Source of the DNA: JAVBTT01 sp031550325
GTDB lineage: Bacteria > Bacillota > Clostridia > Oscillospirales > UBA929
Direction: 5' to 3'
Assembly: GCA_031550325.1 (NCBI GenBank)
Contig: JAVBOR010000050.1
Location: 1 to 39,854 of the forward strand
Length of the DNA stretch: 39,854 nucleotides
The notes under the pieces were generated by a model. That model was not told the DNA's origin. It did not search any database and saw only the letters and a list, made by a program, of their open reading frames with translations. Made by a program: the position numbers and the translations under genes. Numbering within the stretch: the stretch's first letter is position 1; each line of letters opens with the position of its first letter. Shown here in pieces: positions 14,720-22,964 of this stretch.

Positions 14720-16105
14720 CTATCGCGGCATCATGCCGGCGATCCAATTGGTAAATCCGGCTTCGTTGGGCACATAGCAGTAGCTGACGAGCAAAACATC
14801 CTGAACGCCGGTTTTCTTTACAAAATCAGTGAGGGTCAGCGAGGGCAGCTTGTCTCTGTTGAACTTGCGGTAGTCAATGACATAAATGTCGTCGTAATGC
14901 GGCAGCAAAAACGGGATCAGGGCGTTTCCAAAGCTCTCCTTGATCACCACGATGCTCCTGCCGCTTCCGGCCTCGGTCTCGATGTGGATGACCGCCTGAT
15001 CGCCGTTTGTAAACGCGACATACTTGTTGGTATTGCCGGCGCTGAGCGCTTTGTTGAACATTGGGATGCTCCAGCCGTCCGTCATGGAGGCGTCCTTGTA
15101 AGCAAGCGCCGTGTAAGGGGTGTTGGGCAGGTATCCCGTCACCGTGTCCGGGTGATCCTTCACGGCCTGAGCCTGCGGATACTTGGCGACCTCCCGGTAA
15201 AAGCTGCCCAGAAAGCCCTCATACGTGAACGTCTCAAAGCTGTCCAGTTCCGACGGCGTGTAGCCCAGCGCGTCGCACAGTCCCGTATAGGCCCAGTATG
15301 CGCCGAGGCCGGTCCAGTGGTGATCCGAACGGAAGTACAGGTAGTCGTCCTTGTGGGCCTCAATCGGCGTGTAGCTGTCCACCGTCACAATGCGCGGATC
15401 ATACATCGCGTACAGGTTTTCGATCATCTCTTTTTGGTTGAGCGATTTGGTGATTTGGGAGGACGGAGCGTAAAACGGGAAGCTGTTGGGCAGCACCATC
15501 GAGATGACCCTGTTGTCGGGCAGCGCGTTTTGAAGCCGCCCGAGCATGTCGGCGTAAGTCTGACAGCGCTCCTTGCTGGTGTAGGACATGTGCATGATGC
15601 GGTCGCCGATGATCAGATAGCCGCCCTGGTTGAGGTCGACGTCGGGCTCAGGCGTGGCGGCCGGTGTTGGTGTGGAGGGCTGTGCGGAGGGAGAAGGCGA
15701 GGGCTGCGGAGACGGGCTGGCCGGCAGCCCTGTTGGCGGTGCGGGCGAAGGGGAGGCCTGCGCGCCCGTTCCGTCGGTGTCCTCAAGGGACTCGCCGGTG
15801 CCGAGGTCAAAGTCGCCCTGGATGACCGTGTTGCCGCCGCCGACGGGAAGGGTGTACAGCCTGCGCAGATCCATTCCGAGCGAAATCAGCGATTCTCGCC
15901 CGGGGAAGGTGTCGGCGTAATAATCCTCAAACGCGCTCGTGAATGTGTTCTCCCACAGACCCTGCGCCGTAAAGGCGGGTTTGGCCGCCAGGGTGCGGTT
16001 TTCCACCTTAGAGACCGTCGGGTCTGTGTCGTAAACCGACACGAGGCCAAATACGAACAGCGGAATCAGAAAAGTAAAGACAGCGAGGATATCCCATTTT
16101 TTCAA
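14720..16105 (-). CDS. DHHW-family (AlgJ/AlgX-like) cell-surface protein
   Basis: About 461 residues. It has one N-terminal membrane anchor, an Ala/Pro/Ser/Thr-rich linker (roughly residues 125-180) and a SGNH-hydrolase-like domain with the diagnostic RSDHHWTGLGAYWAY motif, a GDRIMHMSY segment and VVIKESFGNALIPFL. DHHW proteins next to MBOAT proteins act with them in O-acetylation of exported polysaccharides (AlgJ/AlgX with AlgI in alginate). I prefer the TTG at 16105 (GAGGGAG 8 nt upstream, protein starts MKKWDILAVF); the ATG at 16129 has no good ribosome site. It follows the MBOAT gene closely. The polysaccharide is unknown. Confidence 0.88.
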   Translation of the reverse strand: MKKWDILAVFTFLIPLFVFGLVSVYDTDPTVSKVENRTLAAKPAFTAQGLWENTFTSAFEDYYADTFPGRESLISLGMDLRRLYTLPVGGGNTVIQGDFDLGTGESLEDTDGTGAQASPSPAPPTGLPASPSPQPSPSPSAQPSTPTPAATPEPDVDLNQGGYLIIGDRIMHMSYTSKERCQTYADMLGRLQNALPDNRVISMVLPNSFPFYAPSSQITKSLNQKEMIENLYAMYDPRIVTVDSYTPIEAHKDDYLYFRSDHHWTGLGAYWAYTGLCDALGYTPSELDSFETFTYEGFLGSFYREVAKYPQAQAVKDHPDTVTGYLPNTPYTALAYKDASMTDGWSIPMFNKALSAGNTNKYVAFTNGDQAVIHIETEAGSGRSIVVIKESFGNALIPFLLPHYDDIYVIDYRKFNRDKLPSLTLTDFVKKTGVQDVLLVSYCYVPNEAGFTNWIAGMMPR

Positions 16106-16170
16106 CGAAAACGCTCCCTCAAAAAACATCTATAGTCCGCGCCCGCCGGGAAGGGCAAAGATCGCCGCGC

Positions 16171-17559
16171 CTAAAACCTAAAATAGATAAACGGATTGTA
16201 GCTTTGCCCGACAAGGGATGCGGCACACAGCGCGAGCAGCAGAAGGTTGTACGCCACCGAGAGCGGCTGCATTGCTCTGCCGGGAATGCGGGCTGCCAGC
16301 CTGCGCGGCAAAAAAGTGGCTCCAACGCCGCACAGCAGCAGCAAAGGAAGGTTTTCCAGCCACAGTGTCGGCGCCCCGGAAGCCCAAAAGCCCACGCCGT
16401 TGCTACCGAAGGCCGACGACAAAAACGACCCCAGCCGCGCAAGATCGGTAAAGTAAAACAGCGACCAGCCCAGAAGAACCAGCATAAAGCACATCAGCTG
16501 CCGCGCGGCAACGGGAATCCTCTCCAGGACATTCTTGAAAATGTATTTTTCGGCCATTAACAACAGGCCGTAATACATGCCCCAGAGCACAAAGTTCCAG
16601 CTCGCGCCGTGCCAAAGCCCGGTTAAAAACCACACGACAAGGATGTTCAGCGCCTGATGCCTGCGGTTTCCGCCCATGGGGATGTAGACATAGTCGCGAA
16701 AGAACGAGCCCAGCGAGATGTGCCAGCGCCGCCAGAAATCGGTGATGGAATGGGACATATACGGGTGCTTGAAGTTCTCGGGATAGGTGAATCCGAAAAC
16801 GCGCCCGAGCCCGATGGCCATGTCGGAATACCCTGAAAAGTCAAAATAGATCTGAAAGGCGAACATCAAAAGACCAAACCACGCCTTGCCGCCGGGCAGG
16901 GCGCTCAGGTCCCCGTCCAGCAGGTTGGCGGCGAGCTCGGCCGCCACGTTGGCGATGAGCACCTTTTTGCCGAGCCCGCACATAAACCGCTTGATGCCTG
17001 CCGAAAAGCCCTCCCAGGTGGTGCGGCGCTCGGACAACTGCCCGGCCACGTCGGAGTAGCGCACAATCGGCCCGGCGATGAGCTGCGGAAACAGCGAGAC
17101 AAACAAAACAAACTTGGTAATCGAGCGCTGGACCTCGACCTTGCCCCGAAAGACGTCAAGCGTGTAGCTCAGCGTCTGAAACGTGTAAAAGCTAATGCCG
17201 ATGGGCAGCGCGATATGCCGCAGGGGAATGTCTGCGCCTGTCAGAAAATTGAGATTCTGGATGAAAAAGTCAAGATACTTAAACGTCGCCAGCAGCGAAA
17301 GATTGACGATAACGGACGAAATCACGGCTGCCTTGGCCTGCCAGCTCCCGCGAAACCTGCCGATGACGCGCCCGCAGGTATAGTCCAAAGCCGAGCTGAA
17401 CAGCAGCAGAACGACCCAAAGCGGCTCGCCCCACGCATAAAAAAACAGCGACAAAATGGTTAATATAATGTTTTTTGCCGCTATTTTAGGCGCAATAAAG
17501 TATAAAAGGACGCAGACAGGAAGAAACCCGCAGAGAAACAGAAGCGACGAAAAAACCAT
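16171..17559 (-). CDS. MBOAT-family membrane-bound O-acyltransferase (AlgI-like)
   Basis: 462 residues, strongly hydrophobic with about ten or more helices. Family landmarks: LPIGISFYTFQTLSYTLDVFRG, QLIAGPIVRYSDV, FFDFSGYSDMAIG-type YFDFSGYSDMAIGLGRVFG, FWRRWHISLGSFFRDYVYIPMGG and the catalytic His in GLWHGASWNFVLWG. It probably passes acyl (acetyl) groups across the membrane to an extracellular polymer together with the DHHW protein. GAGGTG precedes the ATG. First gene of the MBOAT-DHHW-thiN cluster, under a consensus promoter. Confidence 0.95.
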   Translation of the reverse strand: MVFSSLLFLCGFLPVCVLLYFIAPKIAAKNIILTILSLFFYAWGEPLWVVLLLFSSALDYTCGRVIGRFRGSWQAKAAVISSVIVNLSLLATFKYLDFFIQNLNFLTGADIPLRHIALPIGISFYTFQTLSYTLDVFRGKVEVQRSITKFVLFVSLFPQLIAGPIVRYSDVAGQLSERRTTWEGFSAGIKRFMCGLGKKVLIANVAAELAANLLDGDLSALPGGKAWFGLLMFAFQIYFDFSGYSDMAIGLGRVFGFTYPENFKHPYMSHSITDFWRRWHISLGSFFRDYVYIPMGGNRRHQALNILVVWFLTGLWHGASWNFVLWGMYYGLLLMAEKYIFKNVLERIPVAARQLMCFMLVLLGWSLFYFTDLARLGSFLSSAFGSNGVGFWASGAPTLWLENLPLLLLCGVGATFLPRRLAARIPGRAMQPLSVAYNLLLLALCAASLVGQSYNPFIYFRF

Positions 17560-17618
17560 ATTTCACCTCAACGCCAAGAACAGTCACCGGTAGCCCGTAG
17601 GTTTACTGAATGTCTCAT

Positions 17619-17647
17619 ATTATATGCATTTTTTTAACTGCTGTCAA
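17619..17647 (-). promoter_or_regulatory. Perfect-consensus sigma-A promoter for the MBOAT cluster
   Basis: On the minus strand, TTGACA (17642-17647) and TATAAT (17619-17624) are separated by exactly 17 bp. Both hexamers are perfect consensus. The leader to the MBOAT ATG is about 50 nt. Confidence 0.92.
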
Positions 17648-17706
17648 TGCGCCCGGCACAGGGGAGACGCTCTTTTGCCGCCTGTCCGCTGGCCGCCTTT
17701 TTCCCC

Positions 17707-17735
17707 TTGCAAACGCCGGGACAAGGAGATATAAT
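17707..17735 (+). promoter_or_regulatory. Sigma-A promoter for the rnf operon
   Basis: TTGCAA (17707-17712), 17-bp spacer, TATAAT (17730-17735). Divergent from the MBOAT promoter with about 60 bp between the -35 boxes. The leader is about 52 nt and contains GAGGG before the rnfC ATG. Confidence 0.88.
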
Positions 17736-17793
17736 GTTCAAAGTGGAAGCTGGGTGTAGCTTAAAATAACTGTACGATAAGTGAGGGAAACGC

Positions 17794-19125
17794 ATGGCCT
17801 TTGGATTTCGCGGAGGGATTCATCCCGACGACAACAAGTCCTCCACAAGGCATAAGCCGGTTGAAGCAATGGCGTCCGTGCCGCAGATTGTGCTTCCGAT
17901 GTCCATGCACATCGGCGCGCCCTGTGAGCCGGTTGTTCATGCCGGGGAAAATGTCAAGATGGGGCAGCTGATCGCCGATTCGCCTTCGCCTGTCTCTGCG
18001 CCCATTCACGCGTCTGTTTCGGGGCAGGTGGTGGCGATTGAGCCGCGTCCGCACCCCGGCGGCGGATCGGTGCTGAGCGTCGTGATTGAAAATGATTATC
18101 AGGACACATGGTTTGAGAATATTCGGCCGTTCGGCTCAGTGGAGTCCCTGACGCCGGAACAGCTACTTAAGATTATTCGCGACGCGGGCATTGTCGGCCT
18201 GGGCGGCGCGACGTTTCCCACGCAGACCAAGCTGAAGTCCGGTCTCGGCAAGGTCGACACCATCATCCTAAACGGAGCCGAGTGCGAGCCGTATATCACC
18301 TCCGACCATCGGCTGATGCTTGAGGCGCCGGAGGAGGTCATCGGCGGGCTCAAGGTGCTGATGAAGACCCTGGGGCTGCAAAACGCCGTGATCGCCGTGG
18401 AGGCCAATAAGAAAGACGCTGTCGAATCGCTGCGCATGACGCTGCCGCGCAAGGGCAGCGGCATTACGATTCTCACGTTGCAGACGCGCTACCCGCAAGG
18501 GGCCGAAAAGCAGATGATCAAGGCCGTCACAGGCCGCGAGGTTCCGCCCGGGCAGCTGCCGGCGGCGGTGGGCTGCGCCGTGTTCAACGTCGCGACGGCA
18601 GCCGCGATTCACCGCGCGGTCACGACTGGTATGCCGCTGACCAGCCGTGTGGTGACGGTTTCGGGCTCGGCGGTCAGCAACGCCAAGAATCTTTCCGTGC
18701 GCATCGGAACGCCCATGGCGGCCGTGTTCGAGGCCACGGGCGGTTTTCGGGAAGCGCCGTCCAAGGTGCTGATGGGCGGCCCGATGATGGGTCTTGCGCA
18801 GCACGACCTCGCCGCGCCGGTCGTCAAGGGCTGCGGTTCGCTTTTGGCGTTTGCGCAGTCAAGTGTGCTTCCGAAAACTGATGAAATCTGCATCCGGTGC
18901 GGCAAATGCGTCGGCGTCTGTCCGATGCATCTGCTGCCTGTATATATGTATCTGTACGAGCGGGCCGATATGCTCGGTCAGCTGGAAAAACTGCGCGTGA
19001 CAGACTGCATTGAGTGCGGCTGCTGCTCGTATATCTGCCCAGGACGCCTGCACCTGGTGCAGAGCTTCCGCACCGGAAAGCAAAAACTTGTAGAAGCCAA
19101 AAAGAAGGAGGCTGCGGCAAAATGA
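17794..19125 (+). CDS. rnfC: Rnf complex subunit C (NADH-binding, iron-sulfur)
   Basis: 443 residues, usual clostridial length. The peripheral electron-input subunit of the Rnf complex, which couples NAD+/ferredoxin electron transfer to ion translocation. The N terminus FGFRGGIHPDDNK is typical, GLGGATFPTQTKL marks the NADH/FMN-binding region, and two C-terminal [4Fe-4S] motifs read CIRCGKCVGVCP and CIECGCCSYICP. GAGGG lies 8 nt before the ATG. It overlaps rnfD by 4 bp. Confidence 0.97.
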   Translation: MAFGFRGGIHPDDNKSSTRHKPVEAMASVPQIVLPMSMHIGAPCEPVVHAGENVKMGQLIADSPSPVSAPIHASVSGQVVAIEPRPHPGGGSVLSVVIENDYQDTWFENIRPFGSVESLTPEQLLKIIRDAGIVGLGGATFPTQTKLKSGLGKVDTIILNGAECEPYITSDHRLMLEAPEEVIGGLKVLMKTLGLQNAVIAVEANKKDAVESLRMTLPRKGSGITILTLQTRYPQGAEKQMIKAVTGREVPPGQLPAAVGCAVFNVATAAAIHRAVTTGMPLTSRVVTVSGSAVSNAKNLSVRIGTPMAAVFEATGGFREAPSKVLMGGPMMGLAQHDLAAPVVKGCGSLLAFAQSSVLPKTDEICIRCGKCVGVCPMHLLPVYMYLYERADMLGQLEKLRVTDCIECGCCSYICPGRLHLVQSFRTGKQKLVEAKKKEAAAK

Positions 19126-20171
19126 GCGAAAGAATGTTGACGGTCTCCTCCTCCCCCCACGCCTTTACACAGGACGACACGCGCTCGGTGATGCTCGATA
19201 TGTGCATCGCGCTTGTGTTCCCGCTGGCCATTGCGGTTTACTTTTTCGGCCCGCGCGCGCTGGTGCTCACCGTCATCTCGGTGGCCTCCTGCGTGCTGTT
19301 TGAAGTGCTGGTCTGCAAGATCCTCAAGAGAGCTGTCCCGGTCGGCGACCTCTCGGCTGTGGTTACCGGACTCTTTCTGGCGTTTTGCCTGCCGGTTTCT
19401 GTGCCCGTCTGGCTGCCTGTCGTCGGCGCGCTGTTCGCGATGGTCGTGGTCAAGCAGCTTTACGGCGGTCTGGGAAAGAACTTTTTAAACCCCGCGCTGG
19501 CTGCGAGAGCGTTCCTGTTTGCCGCCTGGCCGGCGCTTATGACCGCGTGGTCGAAGATCACGCTGCCTCCTTTTACAGACGCGCTGCCGGCTTTCCGCAC
19601 GGTCTCTGTGCCGGACGCGCTGTCGGCTGCGACGCCGCTGAAGTTGCTCAAGGTCGGACAGCTGCCGGACCTGAGCCTCTGGGACGCGTTTCGCGGGGAA
19701 ATGGCCGGCTCCATGGGGGAAATCAGCGCGCTCATGCTGCTGGTGGCCGGCGTGTTTCTCGTGGTTCGCAGGGTCATCACGCCGCGCATCCCGCTTTGCT
19801 ACATCGCGACCGTGGCCGTGCTGACGTTCGCGTTTCCCCGTTTCGGCGCGCCGAATCTGGAGTGGATGCTCTGGCAGCTTTTGTCGGGCGGCCTGATGCT
19901 GGGTGCGATCTTTATGGCCACGGATTACTCCACAAGCCCTGTAACCAAGCGCGGCCAGGTGCTGTACGGCATCGGCTGCGGCGTGCTGACGGTTTGCATC
20001 CGATATTTCGGGAGTTATCCCGAGGGCGTGTGCTACTCCATTCTCCTCATGAACACCGCCGTCTGGCTGCTGGATAAGCTCGGCCTGCCGCGCAGATTCG
20101 GGGTTAGGCGCTTTGATCGGTTTTTTGCCCACTTTCGGAAGAAACAACCCGGAGGAGGCGGTGTCAAATGA
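19122..20171 (+). CDS. rnfD: Rnf complex subunit D (membrane flavoprotein)
   Basis: 349 residues with eight to ten hydrophobic helices. The covalent FMN site is expected at T171 in ALSAATPL, matching the S-x-A-T pattern of RnfD/NqrB. GLGKNFLNPALAARAFL and ATDYSTSPVTKRG are further family segments. I take the ATG at 19122 (ATGA overlap with the rnfC stop, AAGGAGG upstream) rather than the longer in-frame opening. It overlaps rnfG by 4 bp. Confidence 0.96.
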   Translation: MSERMLTVSSSPHAFTQDDTRSVMLDMCIALVFPLAIAVYFFGPRALVLTVISVASCVLFEVLVCKILKRAVPVGDLSAVVTGLFLAFCLPVSVPVWLPVVGALFAMVVVKQLYGGLGKNFLNPALAARAFLFAAWPALMTAWSKITLPPFTDALPAFRTVSVPDALSAATPLKLLKVGQLPDLSLWDAFRGEMAGSMGEISALMLLVAGVFLVVRRVITPRIPLCYIATVAVLTFAFPRFGAPNLEWMLWQLLSGGLMLGAIFMATDYSTSPVTKRGQVLYGIGCGVLTVCIRYFGSYPEGVCYSILLMNTAVWLLDKLGLPRRFGVRRFDRFFAHFRKKQPGGGGVK

Positions 20172-20797
20172 AAGAGGATTTTAATGAGCTCAAGCCCCGT
20201 CCGGCGCCCAAGGGCCCGGACGAAAAGCGGCCGGTTTCCTCACGCGCTCGAAATCTGTTCCAAAAGGACAGCGTTTTTCTTCTGACGCTGACGCTGTTTC
20301 TGGTCACGGTGGTTGTGGCCGTTTTGCTTGGCGCGGTCAACATGAATACTGCGCCAGCCATTGAAAAAATACAGATTGAGGCGACACGAGAGGCGATGGC
20401 TGCCGTGCTGCCGGCGGATGAGTATGTGCCAGCGCCAGAAGCACCGAATGTTTACGAGGCCTTCGCCGAAGGGAGCCTCATCGGCTACGCCGTCGAGCAG
20501 TCTCCGCCCGGATACGGCGGGCCGATCTCGATGATTGTCGGCGTCAGTCTCGAGGGAAAGGTCACGGGCGTGTCAATCGTCAAGCACTCCGAGACGCCTG
20601 GTTTTGGCACAAGGGCGTTGAGCGAACCGTGGTTTTTGGAGCAATTTGCGGATAAAGACGCCTCTCTCGCGCTTGGAAACGGCGTGGATGCGCTTTCCGG
20701 CGCGACGGTCACCTCCCGCGCGGTGACCGAGGGCGTGAAATCGGCCGTGACCGAGGCCATGAAACATATGAACGGGGAAGGGGGAGGGGACTCGTGA
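20168..20797 (+). CDS. rnfG: Rnf complex subunit G (FMN-carrying, extracytoplasmic)
   Basis: 209 residues: a polar N-terminal tail, one membrane helix (about 38-60) and an FMN-binding domain. The covalent flavin motif SGATVTS has its Thr at residue 180. GGAGGAGG precedes the ATG, which overlaps the rnfD stop (ATGA). An ApbE-type flavin transferase is needed to load this site; none is encoded in the window. Confidence 0.96.
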   Translation: MKEDFNELKPRPAPKGPDEKRPVSSRARNLFQKDSVFLLTLTLFLVTVVVAVLLGAVNMNTAPAIEKIQIEATREAMAAVLPADEYVPAPEAPNVYEAFAEGSLIGYAVEQSPPGYGGPISMIVGVSLEGKVTGVSIVKHSETPGFGTRALSEPWFLEQFADKDASLALGNGVDALSGATVTSRAVTEGVKSAVTEAMKHMNGEGGGDS

Positions 20798-21402
20798 ACC
20801 TGACGCTGAGACAGATTAAAAATGGGCTGTTTACCCAAAACCCCGTGTTTGTTCTTCTTCTGGGCATGTGCCCCACGCTGGCCACGTCGACGACGCTGAC
20901 CAATGCGCTGGGCATGGGTTTGGCCGCAACGGCGGTTCTCACCTGTTCCAACGTCGCCATCTCGCTCTTGCGCAAGCTGATTCCCGACAAAATCCGCATC
21001 GCCGTGTTTGTGGTCATCATCGCGGGCTTTGTCACCGCGGTTGATCTGCTGCTGCAGGCGTACATTCCGGCGTTGTCCGAGAGCCTTGGGCTGTTTATCC
21101 CGCTAATTGTGGTCAACTGCATTATTCTGGCGCGCGCCGAGGCGTTTGCCTCCCAGAACGGTGTGGGCCGTTCTGCGCTGGACGGGCTGACCATGGGGCT
21201 GGGCTTTATGATGGCGCTGATGATCGTGTCCTTCTTTCGCGAGATCCTGGGAGGCGGGACGCTTCTGGGCCACCAGATACTCCCCAAGAGCTTTCCCCCC
21301 GCGCTCATTATGGCGCTGCCTCCCGGCGGCTTTTTGACGCTTGGCATCGTCATCGCCGCGATGCAGAAGATTCTCTCGCGCAAGGGAGGGTCTGAGTCAT
21401 GA
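20794..21402 (+). CDS. rnfE: Rnf complex subunit E (membrane)
   Basis: 202 residues with six hydrophobic helices; homologous to RnfA and NqrD. Family segments LCPTLATSTTLTNALGMG-like (MCPTLATSTTLTNALGMG) near the start and LIVVNCIILARAEAFA in the second half. The Cys residues in these two conserved segments (CP, NC) correspond to the membrane [2Fe-2S] ligands proposed between the A and E subunits. GTG start with GGGAGGGG upstream, overlapping rnfG by 4 bp and rnfA by 4 bp. Confidence 0.96.
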   Translation: MNLTLRQIKNGLFTQNPVFVLLLGMCPTLATSTTLTNALGMGLAATAVLTCSNVAISLLRKLIPDKIRIAVFVVIIAGFVTAVDLLLQAYIPALSESLGLFIPLIVVNCIILARAEAFASQNGVGRSALDGLTMGLGFMMALMIVSFFREILGGGTLLGHQILPKSFPPALIMALPPGGFLTLGIVIAAMQKILSRKGGSES

Positions 21403-21986
21403 CGCTGGCTGAATTTGTAACCATCAGCTTGGGCGCGATTCTCATTGAGAACTTTGTTCTGGTCAAGTTCCTGGGCATCTGCCCGTTTCTCGGCGTTTCC
21501 AAGAAGATGGACACCGCCGTGGGCATGTCGATGGCCGTCATTTTTGTCATCACGCTGTCCTCGGCCGCCACGTGGGCGGTGGATCAATATCTGCTGCAGC
21601 CGTTTAACTTGGGGTATATGCGCACCGTCGCGTTTATCCTGGTCATCGCGGGCTTTGTCCAGCTCGTCGAGATGTTTATGCAAAAATCGCTCCCCGCGCT
21701 GTATACGGCGCTGGGCATCTATCTGCCGCTGATTACCACAAACTGCGCCGTTCTCGGCGTGGCCATCATCAACTCCGACGCCCGAACCGGGTTTTTGCCT
21801 TCGGTGACGTACTCCTTTTTCGCTGCGGTCGGGTTTGCGCTGGCGCTTTTATTGTTCACGTCTATTCGGGAGAGACTTGAGTTTTGCGTGATCCCCAAGG
21901 CGTTTGAGGGCTTTCCGATCGCGCTGGTCACCGCCGCGCTGTTGTCGATGGCGTTCATGGGCTTTACGGGTCTGAAGGTGTTTTAG
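21399..21986 (+). CDS. rnfA: Rnf complex subunit A (membrane)
   Basis: 195 residues, six hydrophobic helices, the paralogue of RnfE with inverted topology. Segments LVKFLGICPFLGVSKKMDTAVGM and LITTNCAVLGVAIIN carry the paired Cys (CP and NC) that match those of RnfE. It overlaps the rnfE stop (ATGA). It is followed by a 129-bp gap before rnfB, the only sizeable gap inside the rnf gene set. Confidence 0.96.
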   Translation: MTLAEFVTISLGAILIENFVLVKFLGICPFLGVSKKMDTAVGMSMAVIFVITLSSAATWAVDQYLLQPFNLGYMRTVAFILVIAGFVQLVEMFMQKSLPALYTALGIYLPLITTNCAVLGVAIINSDARTGFLPSVTYSFFAAVGFALALLLFTSIRERLEFCVIPKAFEGFPIALVTAALLSMAFMGFTGLKVF

Positions 21987-21991
21987 CCGCC

Positions 21992-22017
21992 GCGTTGCCG
22001 CGCAGGGCCGGCAACGC
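21992..22017 (+). other. Hairpin in the rnfA-rnfB gap
   Basis: A 9-bp inverted repeat GCGTTGCCG/CGGCAACGC with an 8-nt loop, 5 bp after the rnfA stop and without a U-tract. A weaker AAAAAG/CTTTTT pair lies at about 22063-22078. It could mark an mRNA processing or stability site that sets the rnfB level; no promoter is clear here. Confidence 0.5.
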
Positions 22018-22115
22018 AATAAGCAGGGATGAGTTACAGTATTGCGGCGGGACGAGCGCTGGGAAAAAGGCTGCTTTTTATGCCTGCGTAATATTTCGGC
22101 TCAAAAGGAGGAAAC

Positions 22116-22937
22116 ATGGAGATACTCATTGCTATGTTAGTGCTTGGCGGGATTGGACTGGTGTTCGGGCTTTTGCTCGCGGCCGCCTCGCGGGTATTTG
22201 CCGTGGAGAAGGACTCCCGGCTGGAGGAAATTCTGCAGGCGCTTCCGGGCGCGAACTGCGGCGGCTGCGGCTATGCGGGCTGTCAGACGTTTGCGCAGGC
22301 ACTTTTGGACAACAAGGCGCAGGTCGGCGGCTGCCCAGTGGGCGGCGTGGCCGTCACGGAAAAGCTCGCGTCCATATTGGGCGTCGAGACGCAGAAGAAC
22401 ACCAGACTGACCGCGCTCGTCAAGTGTTCGGGCGGCGTGCGCGCGTTGCGCAAGTTCGATTATGTCGGCATCGCCGACTGCCAGGCCGCCATGAAGATTG
22501 GCGACGGCGCGCTGGCCTGCCCCTATGGTTGCATCGGACTGGGCTCGTGCATCAAGAGCTGCCCGTTCGGGGCGATCGGAATGGTGGAGGGTGTGGCTGT
22601 TGTCGACCATGAGCGCTGTACCGGATGTCTGCGCTGTGTGGCGACTTGCCCGAAAAACATCATCGTCCCGGTTCCGTACTATGCCGACGTCAACGTGGCG
22701 TGCTCGTCGCGTGACCGCGGCGGACAGCTGCGCAAGATCTGTGAGATCGGCTGCATCGGCTGCCGGGTGTGTGAAAAGGTTTGCAAGCATGACGCGATTC
22801 ACATCGTAGAGAACCTCGCGGTCATTGATTTTGACAACTGCACCGGCTGCGGGGACTGCGCCGAAAAGTGCCCTCGAAAGCTGATTATTGACGCCAAATT
22901 GGATCGCGGACAGCGCACGCTGTCTGAAGAGGGATAG
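22116..22937 (+). CDS. rnfB: Rnf complex subunit B (ferredoxin-interacting iron-sulfur protein)
   Basis: 273 residues, normal for Clostridia. An N-terminal membrane anchor (5-28) is followed by the Fe-S domain GANCGGCGYAGCQTFA and then several [4Fe-4S] modules: CPYGCIGLGSCIKSCP, CTGCLRCVATCP, GCIGCRVCEKVCK and CTGCGDCAEKCP. This subunit is the proposed ferredoxin entry/exit point. AGGAGG lies 6 nt upstream of the ATG. It completes the clostridial rnfCDGEAB order; the next gene starts 27 bp later. Confidence 0.97.
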   Translation: MEILIAMLVLGGIGLVFGLLLAAASRVFAVEKDSRLEEILQALPGANCGGCGYAGCQTFAQALLDNKAQVGGCPVGGVAVTEKLASILGVETQKNTRLTALVKCSGGVRALRKFDYVGIADCQAAMKIGDGALACPYGCIGLGSCIKSCPFGAIGMVEGVAVVDHERCTGCLRCVATCPKNIIVPVPYYADVNVACSSRDRGGQLRKICEIGCIGCRVCEKVCKHDAIHIVENLAVIDFDNCTGCGDCAEKCPRKLIIDAKLDRGQRTLSEEG

Positions 22938-22964
22938 ACGCGGCGGAGGGGAAGGGAGAAGAAC

